This document shows, one piece after another, positions 43,575-52,422 of a DNA stretch of 64,000 nucleotides. Made by a program: the position numbers and the translations under genes. Under the pieces are notes generated by a model. That model made no database searches. It was given only the letters and a program-made list of their open reading frames with translations, and was not told the origin of the DNA. The DNA is from JB111 sp052093225 (GTDB lineage: Bacteria; Actinomycetota; Actinomycetes; Actinomycetales; Actinomycetaceae): assembly GCA_052093225.1 (NCBI GenBank), contig JBQDDG010000017.1, positions 1 to 64,000 of the forward strand, written 5' to 3'. Within the stretch, counting starts at the first letter, position 1. Every line of letters begins with the position of its first letter.

Positions 43575-44096
43575 ATGGACGCCATCCTCCACACCAACCA
43601 CGGCGACGTGTCGATCCGGCTCTTCCCGAACCACGCGCCGAAGACGGTCAGCAACTTCGTCGAGCTCGCGCGCGGCACCAAGGAGTTCACGGACCCCGAG
43701 AGCGGGGAGCAGGTGACGCGGCCCTTCTACGACGGCCTCACCTTCCACCGCATCATCCCGAACTTCATGATCCAGGGCGGTTGCCCGCTGGGCACCGGCA
43801 CGGGCGGTCCGGGCTACACGTTCGACGACGAGATCCACCCCGAGCTCGGCTTCACCGAGCCCTACGTGCTCGCCATGGCCAACGCCGGCAAGCAGGGCGG
43901 CCGCGGCACCAACGGCTCGCAGTTCTTCATCACGACCGTGCCGACGACCTGGCTCCAGGGCAAGCACACGATCTTCGGCACCGTCACCGACCAGGCCTCG
44001 CGCGAGACGGTCGACACGATCGCCGGCGTGCCCACCGGTGCGGCAGACCGCCCGGTCGAGCCCGTCGTCATCGAGTCCGTCGAGATCGTCGAATGA
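43575..44096 (+). CDS. ppiA: Cyclophilin-type peptidyl-prolyl isomerase
   Basis: The protein has 173 residues and a single cyclophilin domain: FYDGLTFHRIIPNFMIQGG with the catalytic arginine, then MANAGKQGGRGTNGSQFFIT and WLQGKHTIFGTV. It has no signal peptide, so it acts in the cytosol. It speeds cis-trans isomerisation of prolyl bonds. Its stop overlaps the rhomboid gene start (ATGA). Confidence 0.96.
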   Translation: MDAILHTNHGDVSIRLFPNHAPKTVSNFVELARGTKEFTDPESGEQVTRPFYDGLTFHRIIPNFMIQGGCPLGTGTGGPGYTFDDEIHPELGFTEPYVLAMANAGKQGGRGTNGSQFFITTVPTTWLQGKHTIFGTVTDQASRETVDTIAGVPTGAADRPVEPVVIESVEIVE

Positions 44097-45007
44097 CCCC
44101 AGCGCCCGGACCCGACGACGCCCACGGGCTCGAGGGTCCGGGCGTGCCCGGCCAGGGCGCTGCCGGAAGGAGCGCCGGCAGGGACGGCGCCGACGGGTAC
44201 GGCACCCACGGAAGCGGCCCCGGCTATTCGCCGGCCCCGCAGTTCGGTGCCTACGTGACCCCCGGTCAGGCCTACCCCCAGCACCCGGTGCCGGGGCCCC
44301 CGCACCCGGACAACGTGGCCCGCGCACCGCACCCGCACGACACCCGGCGCCGCAGCCCGGTGGGGATCCGGGTCCATCAGGGCACGCCATACGTGACCTA
44401 CGTGGTCATGGCCGTCCTTGCCCTCGCCTACCTCGCCCAGCGCAGCGGCGGCCTGCAGGCCGACCTCCTGTACTGGCCGGGCGTCACCGAGCACGAGCCC
44501 TGGCGGATGCTCACCACCACGGTGCTCCACGGCGGTCTCGCGCACCTGGCCTTCAACATGTACGCGCTGTGGATCGCCGGGCAGGCGCTCGAACCGATCG
44601 TCGGCCGGTGGCGGCTCGTCGTCCTCATGGTGCTCACCGCTCTCGGCGGGTCGACGGCGGTCCTCCTGCTCTCGGGCGGGCCCGGCAGCGACGGCTGGAT
44701 CACCGGCGTCGTGGGCTTCTCCGGGGCCGTCATGGGGCTCTTCGGCGCGGTCCTCGCGATCCAGCGCAGCATCGGTCAGGACACGAGCCAGCTCCTTTTG
44801 CTGCTCGTCATCAACCTGGTCATCGGGTTCATCCCCGGCTGGAACATCTCCTGGCAGGCGCACCTCGGCGGCATGGTCGTCGGCGCGGTGCTCGGCCTCG
44901 TCTGGTCCACCTGGCGCAAGCCCGCCACCCTCGTGGCGGTCGTGTCCTCCGTGGTGGTCGGGCTCGCCCTCGCGGCGACCTGCGCGCTCTACCTCGGCGC
45001 CGTCTGA
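44093..45007 (+). CDS. Rhomboid-family intramembrane serine protease
   Basis: The protein has 304 residues. A Pro/Gly/His-rich cytosolic N-terminal ~95 residues is followed by a six-helix rhomboid core. The catalytic serine is in VGFSGAVMGLFGA and the histidine in WQAHLGGMVVG; HGGLAHLAFNMYALW is the helix-2 motif. It cleaves transmembrane substrates within the membrane; none is known here. Coupled to ppiA by a four-base overlap, a conserved actinobacterial pair. Confidence 0.95.
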   Translation: MTPAPGPDDAHGLEGPGVPGQGAAGRSAGRDGADGYGTHGSGPGYSPAPQFGAYVTPGQAYPQHPVPGPPHPDNVARAPHPHDTRRRSPVGIRVHQGTPYVTYVVMAVLALAYLAQRSGGLQADLLYWPGVTEHEPWRMLTTTVLHGGLAHLAFNMYALWIAGQALEPIVGRWRLVVLMVLTALGGSTAVLLLSGGPGSDGWITGVVGFSGAVMGLFGAVLAIQRSIGQDTSQLLLLLVINLVIGFIPGWNISWQAHLGGMVVGAVLGLVWSTWRKPATLVAVVSSVVVGLALAATCALYLGAV

Positions 45008-45038
45008 GCGGATCCGCGCGCCCCTGACCGGGACCTTC

Positions 45039-45207
45039 TGTCCACCGGTGAAGTCACAGCTGTGGAGTTACACGGCTGTCGTTCGTCCCCACATGTGCAC
45101 AAGCCTGTGGAGAACAACAGCCATGTCATTCGTCCGGCGCCCAGGCCTGCGGGTCCGGGCTTACACGGCTGTCATTACTCCCCAGCTGTGGGTAGACCTG
45201 TGGACAA
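45039..45207. promoter_or_regulatory. Repeat-organised DnaA-box-like cluster between convergent genes
   Basis: Within the 221-bp rhomboid/crgA intergenic region, TGTGGACAA (45199-45207) is an exact DnaA box on the - strand (TTGTCCACA). TGTGGAGTT (45061-45069), TGTGGAGAA (45106-45114), TGTGGGTAG (45187-45195) and CTGTCCACC (45039-45047) are near matches. A second motif, TGTCRTTCGTCC-like, recurs at 45077, 45124 and 45170, spaced 47 and 46 bp. TTACACGGCTGTC starts at 45068 and 45161. Both flanking genes end here, so a promoter role is unlikely. Function is inferred only. Confidence 0.65.
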
Positions 45208-45228
45208 GGCGAGGACGACGGACGCCGG

Positions 45229-45510
45229 TCAGCGCCAGCGCAGCGTCATGAGGAACCCGATCATCGCGATGCCGAAGCCGATGCCGAGGTTCCAGTTGCC
45301 GATCCCGGGGACGGGGTACTGCGCGCTGGTGAGGTAGGTGACGAGGACGAAGAGCAGCCCGACGACCATGAGGGTGACCATCGTCGGTGCCCACCACGAC
45401 GGGCTCGGCTCGGCGATCTCGCCACGCTCGAGCGCCGCGTCGTGCTCCTGAGCCTCGGTACGGGTGACGGGGGAGCCGTCCTTGCGCTTGCGCTTCTTCG
45501 AGACCGGCAC
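45229..45510 (-). CDS. crgA: Cell division protein CrgA
   Basis: The protein has 93 residues. A charged N-terminus (PVSKKRKRKDGSPVTRTEA) is followed by two transmembrane helices, WWAPTMVTLMVVGLLFVLVT and GIGFGIAMIGFLMTLRW. CrgA binds FtsZ, FtsI and other divisome proteins in Mycobacterium and regulates septation in Streptomyces. Its position beside the PknB/RodA cluster is conserved. Divergent from the DUF881 gene. Confidence 0.95.
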   Translation of the reverse strand: MPVSKKRKRKDGSPVTRTEAQEHDAALERGEIAEPSPSWWAPTMVTLMVVGLLFVLVTYLTSAQYPVPGIGNWNLGIGFGIAMIGFLMTLRWR

Positions 45511-45638
45511 GAATGTCCTCCAGCATGTGGCCCGCCGTCTCGGGCGGGGCGATCGGAACGTCGGTGGGGCGCCGTGGGCGCAACCTGCGCCTAGCGTAGT
45601 CTTCGAGCCGCGCAGCGATGTCGGAGGGAGGGGCAGTC

Positions 45639-46370
45639 GTGAGGATCCACGTCCCGCCCGCCTCGGTCCGGGTCGGTGCGGTCGGCGTGCTCGCCGGCCT
45701 CATCATCGCCGTCAACGCCCAGGACGCCGGGGACGACACCGAGCGCGCGGCCACCGACCTCGTCTCCCTCGCCCGCGTCCAGACGGGTCGACTCGAGCTG
45801 CTCGAGGAGGAGAACGAGGCCCTGCGTGAGGAGGTCGTGCCCTACCTCGAGGACCAGCCCGCCGGCCCGGGGCGCACACCGGAGGAGGTCCGGGTCGCCG
45901 CCGGCACGACGGCGGTGAGCGGGTCCGGGGTCGAGGTCTCCCTCACCGACGCACCCGTCCCGGACTCCGGGATCCCCGAGGACATGGTCGCGGACGACTT
46001 CGTCGTCCACCAGCAGGACGTCGAGGGCGTCATCAACGCCCTGCGTGCCGGCGGCGCCGAGGCGCTGAGCATTCAGGGGCAGCGGCTGCTGAGCACCACG
46101 ACGGTGCGCTGCGTCGGCAACGTCCTCTACGTCGGGGCGCGCACGTACTCGCCGCCGTTCGTCGTCGGCGCCGTCGGGGACACCGACGAGCTGCTCGCCG
46201 CCCTCGACGAGTCACCGGCGGTCGACGTCTACCGGCAGTGGAGCGACCTCATCGGCCTGGGCTACGACGTCACGGTGCACGAGGACCTGCTCGTCCCGCC
46301 GTCGACCTCGATCACCGGCGTGCGGCACGCGGAGGCGCTCGACCCGGCCGACGGGACCGGGCAGCGGTGA
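45639..46370 (+). CDS. DUF881 family protein
   Basis: The protein has 243 residues from GTG 45639, chosen because GGAGGGG ends five bases upstream; ATG 45618 would add seven residues. A signal-anchor helix (VGAVGVLAGLIIAVNAQ) is followed by a coiled-coil-like segment (RLELLEEENEALREEV) and the extracellular DUF881 fold, with DDFVVHQQDVEGVINALRAG and TVRCVGNVLYVGARTYSPPF. The family recurs beside crgA and sortases in Actinobacteria and is linked to division; function unknown. The stop overlaps the sortase start. Confidence 0.88.
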   Translation: MRIHVPPASVRVGAVGVLAGLIIAVNAQDAGDDTERAATDLVSLARVQTGRLELLEEENEALREEVVPYLEDQPAGPGRTPEEVRVAAGTTAVSGSGVEVSLTDAPVPDSGIPEDMVADDFVVHQQDVEGVINALRAGGAEALSIQGQRLLSTTTVRCVGNVLYVGARTYSPPFVVGAVGDTDELLAALDESPAVDVYRQWSDLIGLGYDVTVHEDLLVPPSTSITGVRHAEALDPADGTGQR

Positions 46371-47137
46371 CGGCGACCGCCGTCGAGGACCGACCACCCG
46401 GGCGGAGCAGGCGACGACCGGCCCGGCGCTCGCGCGTGTGGGACGTCGTCGGGATCGTCGGCGAGCTGCTGCTCACCGCCGGGATCGTGCTCGGCCTGTA
46501 CGTCGTGTGGCAGCTGTGGTGGACGGACCTCGAGGGGCACGCGCGTCAGGAGGAGTCGGTCGCGGCCATCACCGGGACGATCGGCGAGGCGCCGTCCGGC
46601 ATCGGTGAGCCCCGCACGGACGAGCCGCCACCGTTCTCCCCGGCCTCCGCGGCGCTGCCCGATGGCATGACGGCCCTCGGGGTGGTCCACATCCCCTCCT
46701 GGGGCGACGACCACGCGCTCCCCCTGGTCGAGGGGATCGGCATGGACGTCATGGACTTCGGCGCGCTCGGCCACTACCCGAGCACCGCCCTGCCCGGCGA
46801 GGTCGGCAACTTCTCCGCCGCCGGCCACCGGCAGACCCACGGCTCGCCGCTGGGCCGGGTCGCGGACCTCGAGGTGGGGGACCCGATCGTCGTCGAGTCC
46901 GCGGACGCCTTCTACGTCTACCGGGTCACCGGCACGGAGATCGTGCGCCCGTGGGACGTCGAGGTCGTCGCGCCCGTCCCGGGCGACCCCGACGCCGAGC
47001 CGACCGAGCGGCTGATGACCCTGACGACCTGCCACCCCTTCAACTACTCCACCCACCGGTGGATCACCTACACCGAGCTCGACCACTGGGTCGACCGGGC
47101 GGACGGCGTGCCGGCCGTGCTCGTCGAGGAGGACTGA
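46367..47137 (+). CDS. Class E sortase
   Basis: The protein has 256 residues. A cytosolic basic start, one transmembrane helix (VVGIVGELLLTAGIVLGLYV) and an extracellular sortase barrel. Catalytic residues are the histidine in SAAGHRQTHG, the cysteine in MTLTTCHPF and the arginine in YSTHRWITY. Class E sortases attach proteins with LAXTG-like signals to the wall or pili; no obvious substrate gene lies in the window. GTG 46367 overlaps the DUF881 stop. Confidence 0.93.
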   Translation: MTATAVEDRPPGRSRRRPARRSRVWDVVGIVGELLLTAGIVLGLYVVWQLWWTDLEGHARQEESVAAITGTIGEAPSGIGEPRTDEPPPFSPASAALPDGMTALGVVHIPSWGDDHALPLVEGIGMDVMDFGALGHYPSTALPGEVGNFSAAGHRQTHGSPLGRVADLEVGDPIVVESADAFYVYRVTGTEIVRPWDVEVVAPVPGDPDAEPTERLMTLTTCHPFNYSTHRWITYTELDHWVDRADGVPAVLVEED

Positions 47138-47292
47138 TGTACGCCGCACTGTTCCGCGCCCTGCCCGGCCCCCGGTGGGTGCGGGTCCTGCTGCTGACGG
47201 CCCTCGTCCTCGCCGCCGTGGTCGCCCTCTTCGTGTGGGTCTTCCCGTGGGTAGAGTCGATGCTCCCCAGCGCCGACCTGACAGTGGAGTGA
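47137..47292 (+). CDS. Small membrane protein between sortase and amidotransferase genes
   Basis: The protein has 51 residues with one transmembrane helix (VLLLTALVLAAVVALFVWVF) and a short acidic end. ATG 47137 overlaps the sortase stop by one base, and the next gene starts three bases after its stop. Small ORFs of this kind occur at the same spot in other actinobacteria, which supports it being real. Function unknown. Confidence 0.75.
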   Translation: MYAALFRALPGPRWVRVLLLTALVLAAVVALFVWVFPWVESMLPSADLTVE

Positions 47293-47295
47293 GAA

Positions 47296-47922
47296 GTGGC
47301 CCGCATCCTCGTGGTGGACAACTACGACAGCTTCGTCCACACGATCGTCGGCTACCTCCAGCAGCTCGGGGCGGAGACCGCCGTGGTGCGCAACGACGCC
47401 GTCGGTGACGCCGTCGACGGCTACGACGGCGTGCTCGTCTCGCCCGGCCCCGGCGTGCCCAAGGAGGCCGGCCGCTCCGGCGAGATCATCGAGGCGTGCG
47501 CCGAGGCGGGCGTACCGATGCTCGGCGTCTGCCTCGGCCACCAGGTCCTCGCCGAGCTCTACGGCGGCGTCGTCACGCACGCCCCGGAGCTCATGCACGG
47601 GCGGACCTCCGAGGTGGAGCACGACGGTTCGGGCGTCCTCGCCGGGCTGCCGAGCCCGTTCACCGCCGCCCGGTACCACTCGCTCGCCGTGGTCCCCGGC
47701 TCCGTGCCGGACGAGCTCGTCGTCACCGCCGCCACGAGCGGCGGGGTCGTCATGGGCCTCGCCCACCGCGAGCTCCCGCTGCACGGTGTGCAGTTCCACC
47801 CCGAGTCGGTGATGACGCAGGGCGGGCACCGGCTGCTCGCCAACTGGCTCGAGCTCGCCGGCCAGACCGGCGCCGTCACCGCCTCGGACGGGCTCGCACC
47901 GCTCGTCGCCGCGCAGGCCTGA
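47296..47922 (+). CDS. Anthranilate/aminodeoxychorismate synthase component II (glutamine amidotransferase)
   Basis: The protein has 208 residues and a class I glutamine amidotransferase. The nucleophilic cysteine is in LGVCLGHQVLAE, and the His-Glu pair in GVQFHPESVMTQGG; VDNYDSFVHTIVGYL is the start. It supplies ammonia to component I for tryptophan or folate; no component I gene is nearby. The gene at this locus in Mycobacterium is annotated trpG/pabA, so one protein may serve both paths. GTG 47296. Confidence 0.93.
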   Translation: MARILVVDNYDSFVHTIVGYLQQLGAETAVVRNDAVGDAVDGYDGVLVSPGPGVPKEAGRSGEIIEACAEAGVPMLGVCLGHQVLAELYGGVVTHAPELMHGRTSEVEHDGSGVLAGLPSPFTAARYHSLAVVPGSVPDELVVTAATSGGVVMGLAHRELPLHGVQFHPESVMTQGGHRLLANWLELAGQTGAVTASDGLAPLVAAQA

Positions 47923-47966
47923 CCCGCCGCGCACCCATCGGCGCGCGGCGTAAGCGCCGCTGTCCG

Positions 47967-49985
47967 TCAGTCCGAGGGCGACTCGGTCGGCGGGTCCTCG
48001 GTCGTCGGCTCCTCGGTCTCCTCCGGGCCCTGGGAGACGATGAGGTCGATGCGGGTGCCCTGGTCGACGAGGCCGGTCTGGGACTGGGAGACGATCTGCC
48101 CCTCGGGGTACTCGTCGGAGAACTCGGGCTCGACCTGGTAGTTGAGCTCGAGGGAGTCGAGGATGCCCTCGGCCTCCTCGCGCGTCAGGCCGGTGAGGTC
48201 CTGGACGTCGACCCGGCCGGACGCCAGGAAGATCGTCACCTCCGTGCCGCGGGGCACCTCCCTGCCCGAGGCAGGGTCGGTGCGCAGCGCCTGGTCGGCG
48301 CCGGCGCCCGGCTCGTCGACCGTGCGGATGTTGCCGGCCTCGAGCCCCGCCTCCTCGAGGAGCGAGCGGGCCTCCTCCTGGCTGCGGCCGGCGACGTCGG
48401 GCACGATCGCCTCGCCGACGCCGTCCGAGAGCGTGACCTCGACGGTGCTACCGGGCTCCGCCGTCTCGCCGGGGGCGGGACTGGAGCTGACGAACAGTCC
48501 GACCTCCACGGTGTCGGAGCTCTCCGGCTCGACGAACTTGGCCTCGAGGTCGATCTCCTCGAGCGCCGCGATGATCTCCGTGCGGTCGAGGCCCTCGAGA
48601 TCGGGCACGGTCACCTCGGAGGGGCCTGCGGACAGCACGACGTCGACCGCGCTCCCGGTCTCCACCGGGGTGCCCGGTGCGGGCTCGGAGCGGACGAACA
48701 GGCCCTCCTCGACCTCGTCGGAGCTCTCCGGGTCGAGGAAGTTGGGCGTGAGGCCCTCCTCGTCGAGCGCGGCGGAGACCTCCTGCTCGTCGAGCCCGTC
48801 GAGCGCGGGGACGTCGACCATCGTCACGGACGGGGTGGTTTCCTCCTCGTCACCGCCGCCGCTGACCAGGAGGTAGGTGACGACGCCGCCGACGGCGACC
48901 AGGGCGACGAGCAGGATCCACAGCCAGGCCCAGGACCGCTTCGGCTCGTCCTCGACGGGCTGCGGCGTGCGCCGGTTGTCCGCCTGACCCGCGGGCGGGG
49001 TGGCGACCGGCGTGCCTGCGGCGGGGACGACGTGCGTCGCGTTCCCGGCGGCGGCCGCTCCCGCGGCGCCCGCGGCTCCTGCCACCCAGGCCGAGGTCGG
49101 GGGAGCGTTGACCTCGCTGCCGCGGTGGGCCGCGAGGAGGTCGCTGCGGAAGTGGGCGGCGTCGGAGTAGCGGGTGTCGCGGTCCTTCGCGAGGGCCTGC
49201 ATGACGACGCGGTCGAGCGGCTCGGGGATGTCCGACGCGATCGACGACGGGGTCGGTGGGATCTCCCGCACGTGCTGGTAGGCGACGGCGACGGCCGAGT
49301 CCCCGGAGAACGGCGGCTGCCCGGTGAGCAGCTCGAAGAGGAGGCAGCCGGTGGAGTAGAGGTCGGAGCGCGCGTCGACGACCTCGCCGCGCGCCTGCTC
49401 CGGGGAGAGGTACTGCGCGGTGCCGACCACGGAGTGCGGCTGCGTCATCGTGGCGGAGTTGTCCGCCAGCGCACGCGCGATGCCGAAGTCCATCACCTTC
49501 ACGTCGCCCGTGGGCGTGATCATGATGTTCCCGGGCTTGATGTCCCGGTGGACGATGCCCTCGCGGTGGCTGTACTCGAGCGCGTTGAGCACGCCGACGA
49601 CGATCTCGACCGCCTCACCGATCGGGACCGGGTCGCCGTCGCCGAGGAGGTCGCGGACGGTGTGCCCCTCGACGTACTCCATGACGATGAACGGGATACG
49701 CCGCTCATCGGGCGTGCCGGCGCCGCTCACGTGCTCGCCCGTGTCGTAGACCGAGACGATCGCGGGGTGGTTGAGCCCCGCGGAGGACTGCGCCTCGCGG
49801 CGGAACCGCGCGAGGAACGAGGGGTCGCGTGCGAGGTCGGCCCGCAGCATCTTGATGGCGACGGTGCGCGAGAGCCGGGTGTCCCGGCCGACGTGCACCT
49901 CCGCCATGCCGCCACGCCCGATGAGTCCACCGAGCTCGTAGCGGTCGGCGAGGACCAGGGGGCCGTCGCTCACGTGGTCACTCAC
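47967..49985 (-). CDS. pknB: Ser/Thr protein kinase PknB with PASTA domains
   Basis: The protein has 672 residues. The kinase has the ATP lysine K45 (VAIK), HRDIKPGN with D148 and DFG at 166-168. A disordered juxtamembrane part leads to one transmembrane helix (~353-374) and four extracellular PASTA repeats (~385-655), then an acidic Thr/Glu-Pro tail. PASTA domains bind muropeptides or lipid II; PknB controls growth and peptidoglycan synthesis. GTG 49985 overlaps the pknA stop by four bases. Confidence 0.97.
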   Translation of the reverse strand: MSDHVSDGPLVLADRYELGGLIGRGGMAEVHVGRDTRLSRTVAIKMLRADLARDPSFLARFRREAQSSAGLNHPAIVSVYDTGEHVSGAGTPDERRIPFIVMEYVEGHTVRDLLGDGDPVPIGEAVEIVVGVLNALEYSHREGIVHRDIKPGNIMITPTGDVKVMDFGIARALADNSATMTQPHSVVGTAQYLSPEQARGEVVDARSDLYSTGCLLFELLTGQPPFSGDSAVAVAYQHVREIPPTPSSIASDIPEPLDRVVMQALAKDRDTRYSDAAHFRSDLLAAHRGSEVNAPPTSAWVAGAAGAAGAAAAGNATHVVPAAGTPVATPPAGQADNRRTPQPVEDEPKRSWAWLWILLVALVAVGGVVTYLLVSGGGDEEETTPSVTMVDVPALDGLDEQEVSAALDEEGLTPNFLDPESSDEVEEGLFVRSEPAPGTPVETGSAVDVVLSAGPSEVTVPDLEGLDRTEIIAALEEIDLEAKFVEPESSDTVEVGLFVSSSPAPGETAEPGSTVEVTLSDGVGEAIVPDVAGRSQEEARSLLEEAGLEAGNIRTVDEPGAGADQALRTDPASGREVPRGTEVTIFLASGRVDVQDLTGLTREEAEGILDSLELNYQVEPEFSDEYPEGQIVSQSQTGLVDQGTRIDLIVSQGPEETEEPTTEDPPTESPSD

Positions 49986-50971
49986 GTGTTGTCCTCCTTC
50001 GCGTTCTCCGCCGGGTCTCCCGCGGCGGGCGCGGTGTCGTCCACCCTACCGAGTCGACCGGTGCCGCCTCGTCGTGGCGTGCGGATGTCTGTCAGTGCCG
50101 TGCGCAGCATCTCGGCCGCTGCCGCCGCCGAACGGGGGCGGTCCGCCGGGTCCTTCGCCAGCATGGCCCGCACCACGTCGGCCAGCGCGCCGGGGATCCC
50201 CGGCAGTGCGGGGACCGGCTCGCCGACGTGGGCGAGCAGGATGTCGACCGGGTGCTCGGCGTCGAAGGGGCGGTGGCCGACGAGCGCCTCGTAGGCGATG
50301 ACCCCGACGGCGTAGAGGTCGGCCGAGGGGCTCGCGGTCCCGCCCCGGGCGAGCTCCGGGGCGAGGTACTCGGGCGTGCCCATGACCATGCCGGTGGACG
50401 TCATCGTCTCCTGGCCGGTGGCCCGGGAGATCCCGAAGTCGGTGAGCTTGACCGTCCCACGGGTGGAGACGAGCACGTTGGCGGGCTTGACGTCGCGGTG
50501 GACGACCCCTGCCGCGTGGGCGGCCTGGAGGGCGTCGAGGACCTGGGTGAGCACGGTGACGGCCGCGGCCGGGGCGAGGGTGCCGTCCCGGGTGAGGAGG
50601 TCGGCGAGGTCGTCGCCGACGACGAGCTCGTGCGTGAGGTAGGCGCCGCCGTCGCCGGTGCGGCCGTGGTCCAGGAGTGCGGCGATGTTGGCGTGCCGCA
50701 GGCGCGCCGTGTTCTGCGACTCCTGACGGAAGCGCTCGAGGAAGTGCGGCTGGCCGGCGAGCTCGGGGCGCAGGCACTTGATGGCCACCGGGCGGTCGAG
50801 CCGGGTGTCGTGCGCCGCCCACACCTCTCCGGAGCCGCCGGAGTTGAGCAGGGTGCGCACCTCGTAGCGGGAGGTCACCAGGTCGCCCGTGGACAGGCGC
50901 GTGACGCGGTGGCGGTGCGCGTCGACGTCGTCCGGGCGCGGCGAGGGCGGGGCGGCGTGGTGGTCGGTCAC
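49982..50971 (-). CDS. pknA: Ser/Thr protein kinase PknA-like (no membrane anchor)
   Basis: The protein has 329 residues. Kinase residues are complete: K65 in VAIK, HRD at 158-160 and DFG at 178-180. In the glycine loop LNSGGSGEVW the first glycine is replaced by asparagine. After the kinase domain the protein ends in a short disordered tail with no transmembrane helix or PASTA domain, unlike mycobacterial PknA. It lies between pbpA and pknB with four-base overlaps on both sides. GTG 50971. Confidence 0.93.
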   Translation of the reverse strand: MTDHHAAPPSPRPDDVDAHRHRVTRLSTGDLVTSRYEVRTLLNSGGSGEVWAAHDTRLDRPVAIKCLRPELAGQPHFLERFRQESQNTARLRHANIAALLDHGRTGDGGAYLTHELVVGDDLADLLTRDGTLAPAAAVTVLTQVLDALQAAHAAGVVHRDVKPANVLVSTRGTVKLTDFGISRATGQETMTSTGMVMGTPEYLAPELARGGTASPSADLYAVGVIAYEALVGHRPFDAEHPVDILLAHVGEPVPALPGIPGALADVVRAMLAKDPADRPRSAAAAAEMLRTALTDIRTPRRGGTGRLGRVDDTAPAAGDPAENAKEDNT

Positions 50972-52422
50972 TGGAGCACCGCCTCCATCACGGCCGCGGC
51001 GATCGGGGCGGCGAGCTGGGCGCCGCCGACCCCCCAGCCGACGTCGCCGCCGTTCTCCACGATCACGGCGACGGCGACCTGCGGGTCGTCCGCCGGCGCG
51101 AACCCCGTGTACCAGGCGTGGGGCGGCGTGTTCGCGTCGATCTCCGCGGAACCGGTCTTGCCGGCCACGGACACGCCCGGGATCGCCCCCGGGTTGTCGT
51201 GCCCCTGCTCGACGACGTCGATCATCATCGACGTCATCTCCTCCGCCGTCCGCTCGGAGATCGGCTCGGAGAAGACCTCCTCGTCGTGCGTCCCGACCTC
51301 CTCGAGGTCGGCGGTGAGCGTGCGCTCGACGAGGTAGGGGGTCATCAGCGTGCCGTCGTTGGCGATCGCCGAGGCGACCATCGCCATCTGCAGCGGGTGC
51401 GTGCGGACCGAGAACTGGCCGATCGCCGACTGGGCGAGCTCCGGCGGCGTCGCGTCGGCCGGGAACCGGGAGGGGGTGACCCCCATGGGGATCTCGAGCT
51501 CGCGCCCGAACCCGAACTCCTCCGCCTGCTCGTTCATCGCGTCCGTGCCGAGGTCCACGGCGCCGATGGCGAACGGGGTGTTGCAGCTCTCGATGAGGGC
51601 CTGGCGCAGCGTCGTGCTCCCCGAGCCGTCGCCGCAGGCCCGCTCGCCCGGGTTGTGCATGAAGGTCTGGGTCTGCGGGAGCTGGTACTCGGTCGGCGCC
51701 TGGACCACGGAGTCCGCGGTGAGGCCGTTCTCCACCATCGCGGCGGTGGTGACGAGCTTGAACGTGGAGCCCGGGGCGTACTGGTCCCCGCCGATGGCGC
51801 GGTTGAGGAGGGGGCGGTCCGGGTCGTCGGCGAGGGCGTCGTAGGCCTCCGTGGCCTCCGACCGCACGTGCGAGGCGAGCGGGTTGGGGTCGTAGGACGG
51901 TGAGGAGTACATCGCGAGGATCGCGCCCGTGCGCGGGTCGATCGCGACGACGGCGCCGCGCTGGCCGCCGAGCCCCTCGATCGCCGCGGCCTGCGCGGCC
52001 GGGTCGATGGTCAGCTCCAGGGCACCGCCGCGCGGTTGGTTCCCGGTGATGAGCGACTGCAGCCGGGCGAGGAGCAGGCCCGGGTCGTTGCCGCCCAGCA
52101 CCTCGTTGCCCGCCCGCTCGAGCCCGGTCATCGACGAGTGGACCACCGAGAAGTAGCCGGTCAGGTGCGCGTAGGCGGGGCCCTGCTGGTAGCGGCGCAG
52201 GTAGTTGTAGGCGTCGTCGACGGGCTCGGACGTGACGATCGGGGTGCCCGCGACGACGATGGGCCCGCGGTCGCGCCCGAACTCGCGGTAGAAGGTGCGC
52301 ACGTTGCGGCCGTCGGCGTTGAGGTCGCCGGCCTGCGCGAACTGGACGGTCGTCGCCGAGACCATGAGGGCGAGGAACATGAGGGCGACCACCACGGTCA
52401 GTCGCCGGATCTGGTCGTTCAT
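50968..52422 (-). CDS. pbpA: Penicillin-binding protein PbpA (class B transpeptidase)
   Basis: The protein has 484 residues. One N-terminal transmembrane helix, a dimerisation domain and a transpeptidase domain with STFK at 219-222 (catalytic Ser219), SCN at 279-281 and KTG at 422-424. It crosslinks peptidoglycan on the outer face and works with the SEDS protein encoded just upstream. PbpA is a target of PknB signalling in Mycobacterium. ATG 52422 overlaps the rodA stop (ATGA). Confidence 0.96.
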   Translation of the reverse strand: MNDQIRRLTVVVALMFLALMVSATTVQFAQAGDLNADGRNVRTFYREFGRDRGPIVVAGTPIVTSEPVDDAYNYLRRYQQGPAYAHLTGYFSVVHSSMTGLERAGNEVLGGNDPGLLLARLQSLITGNQPRGGALELTIDPAAQAAAIEGLGGQRGAVVAIDPRTGAILAMYSSPSYDPNPLASHVRSEATEAYDALADDPDRPLLNRAIGGDQYAPGSTFKLVTTAAMVENGLTADSVVQAPTEYQLPQTQTFMHNPGERACGDGSGSTTLRQALIESCNTPFAIGAVDLGTDAMNEQAEEFGFGRELEIPMGVTPSRFPADATPPELAQSAIGQFSVRTHPLQMAMVASAIANDGTLMTPYLVERTLTADLEEVGTHDEEVFSEPISERTAEEMTSMMIDVVEQGHDNPGAIPGVSVAGKTGSAEIDANTPPHAWYTGFAPADDPQVAVAVIVENGGDVGWGVGGAQLAAPIAAAVMEAVLQ

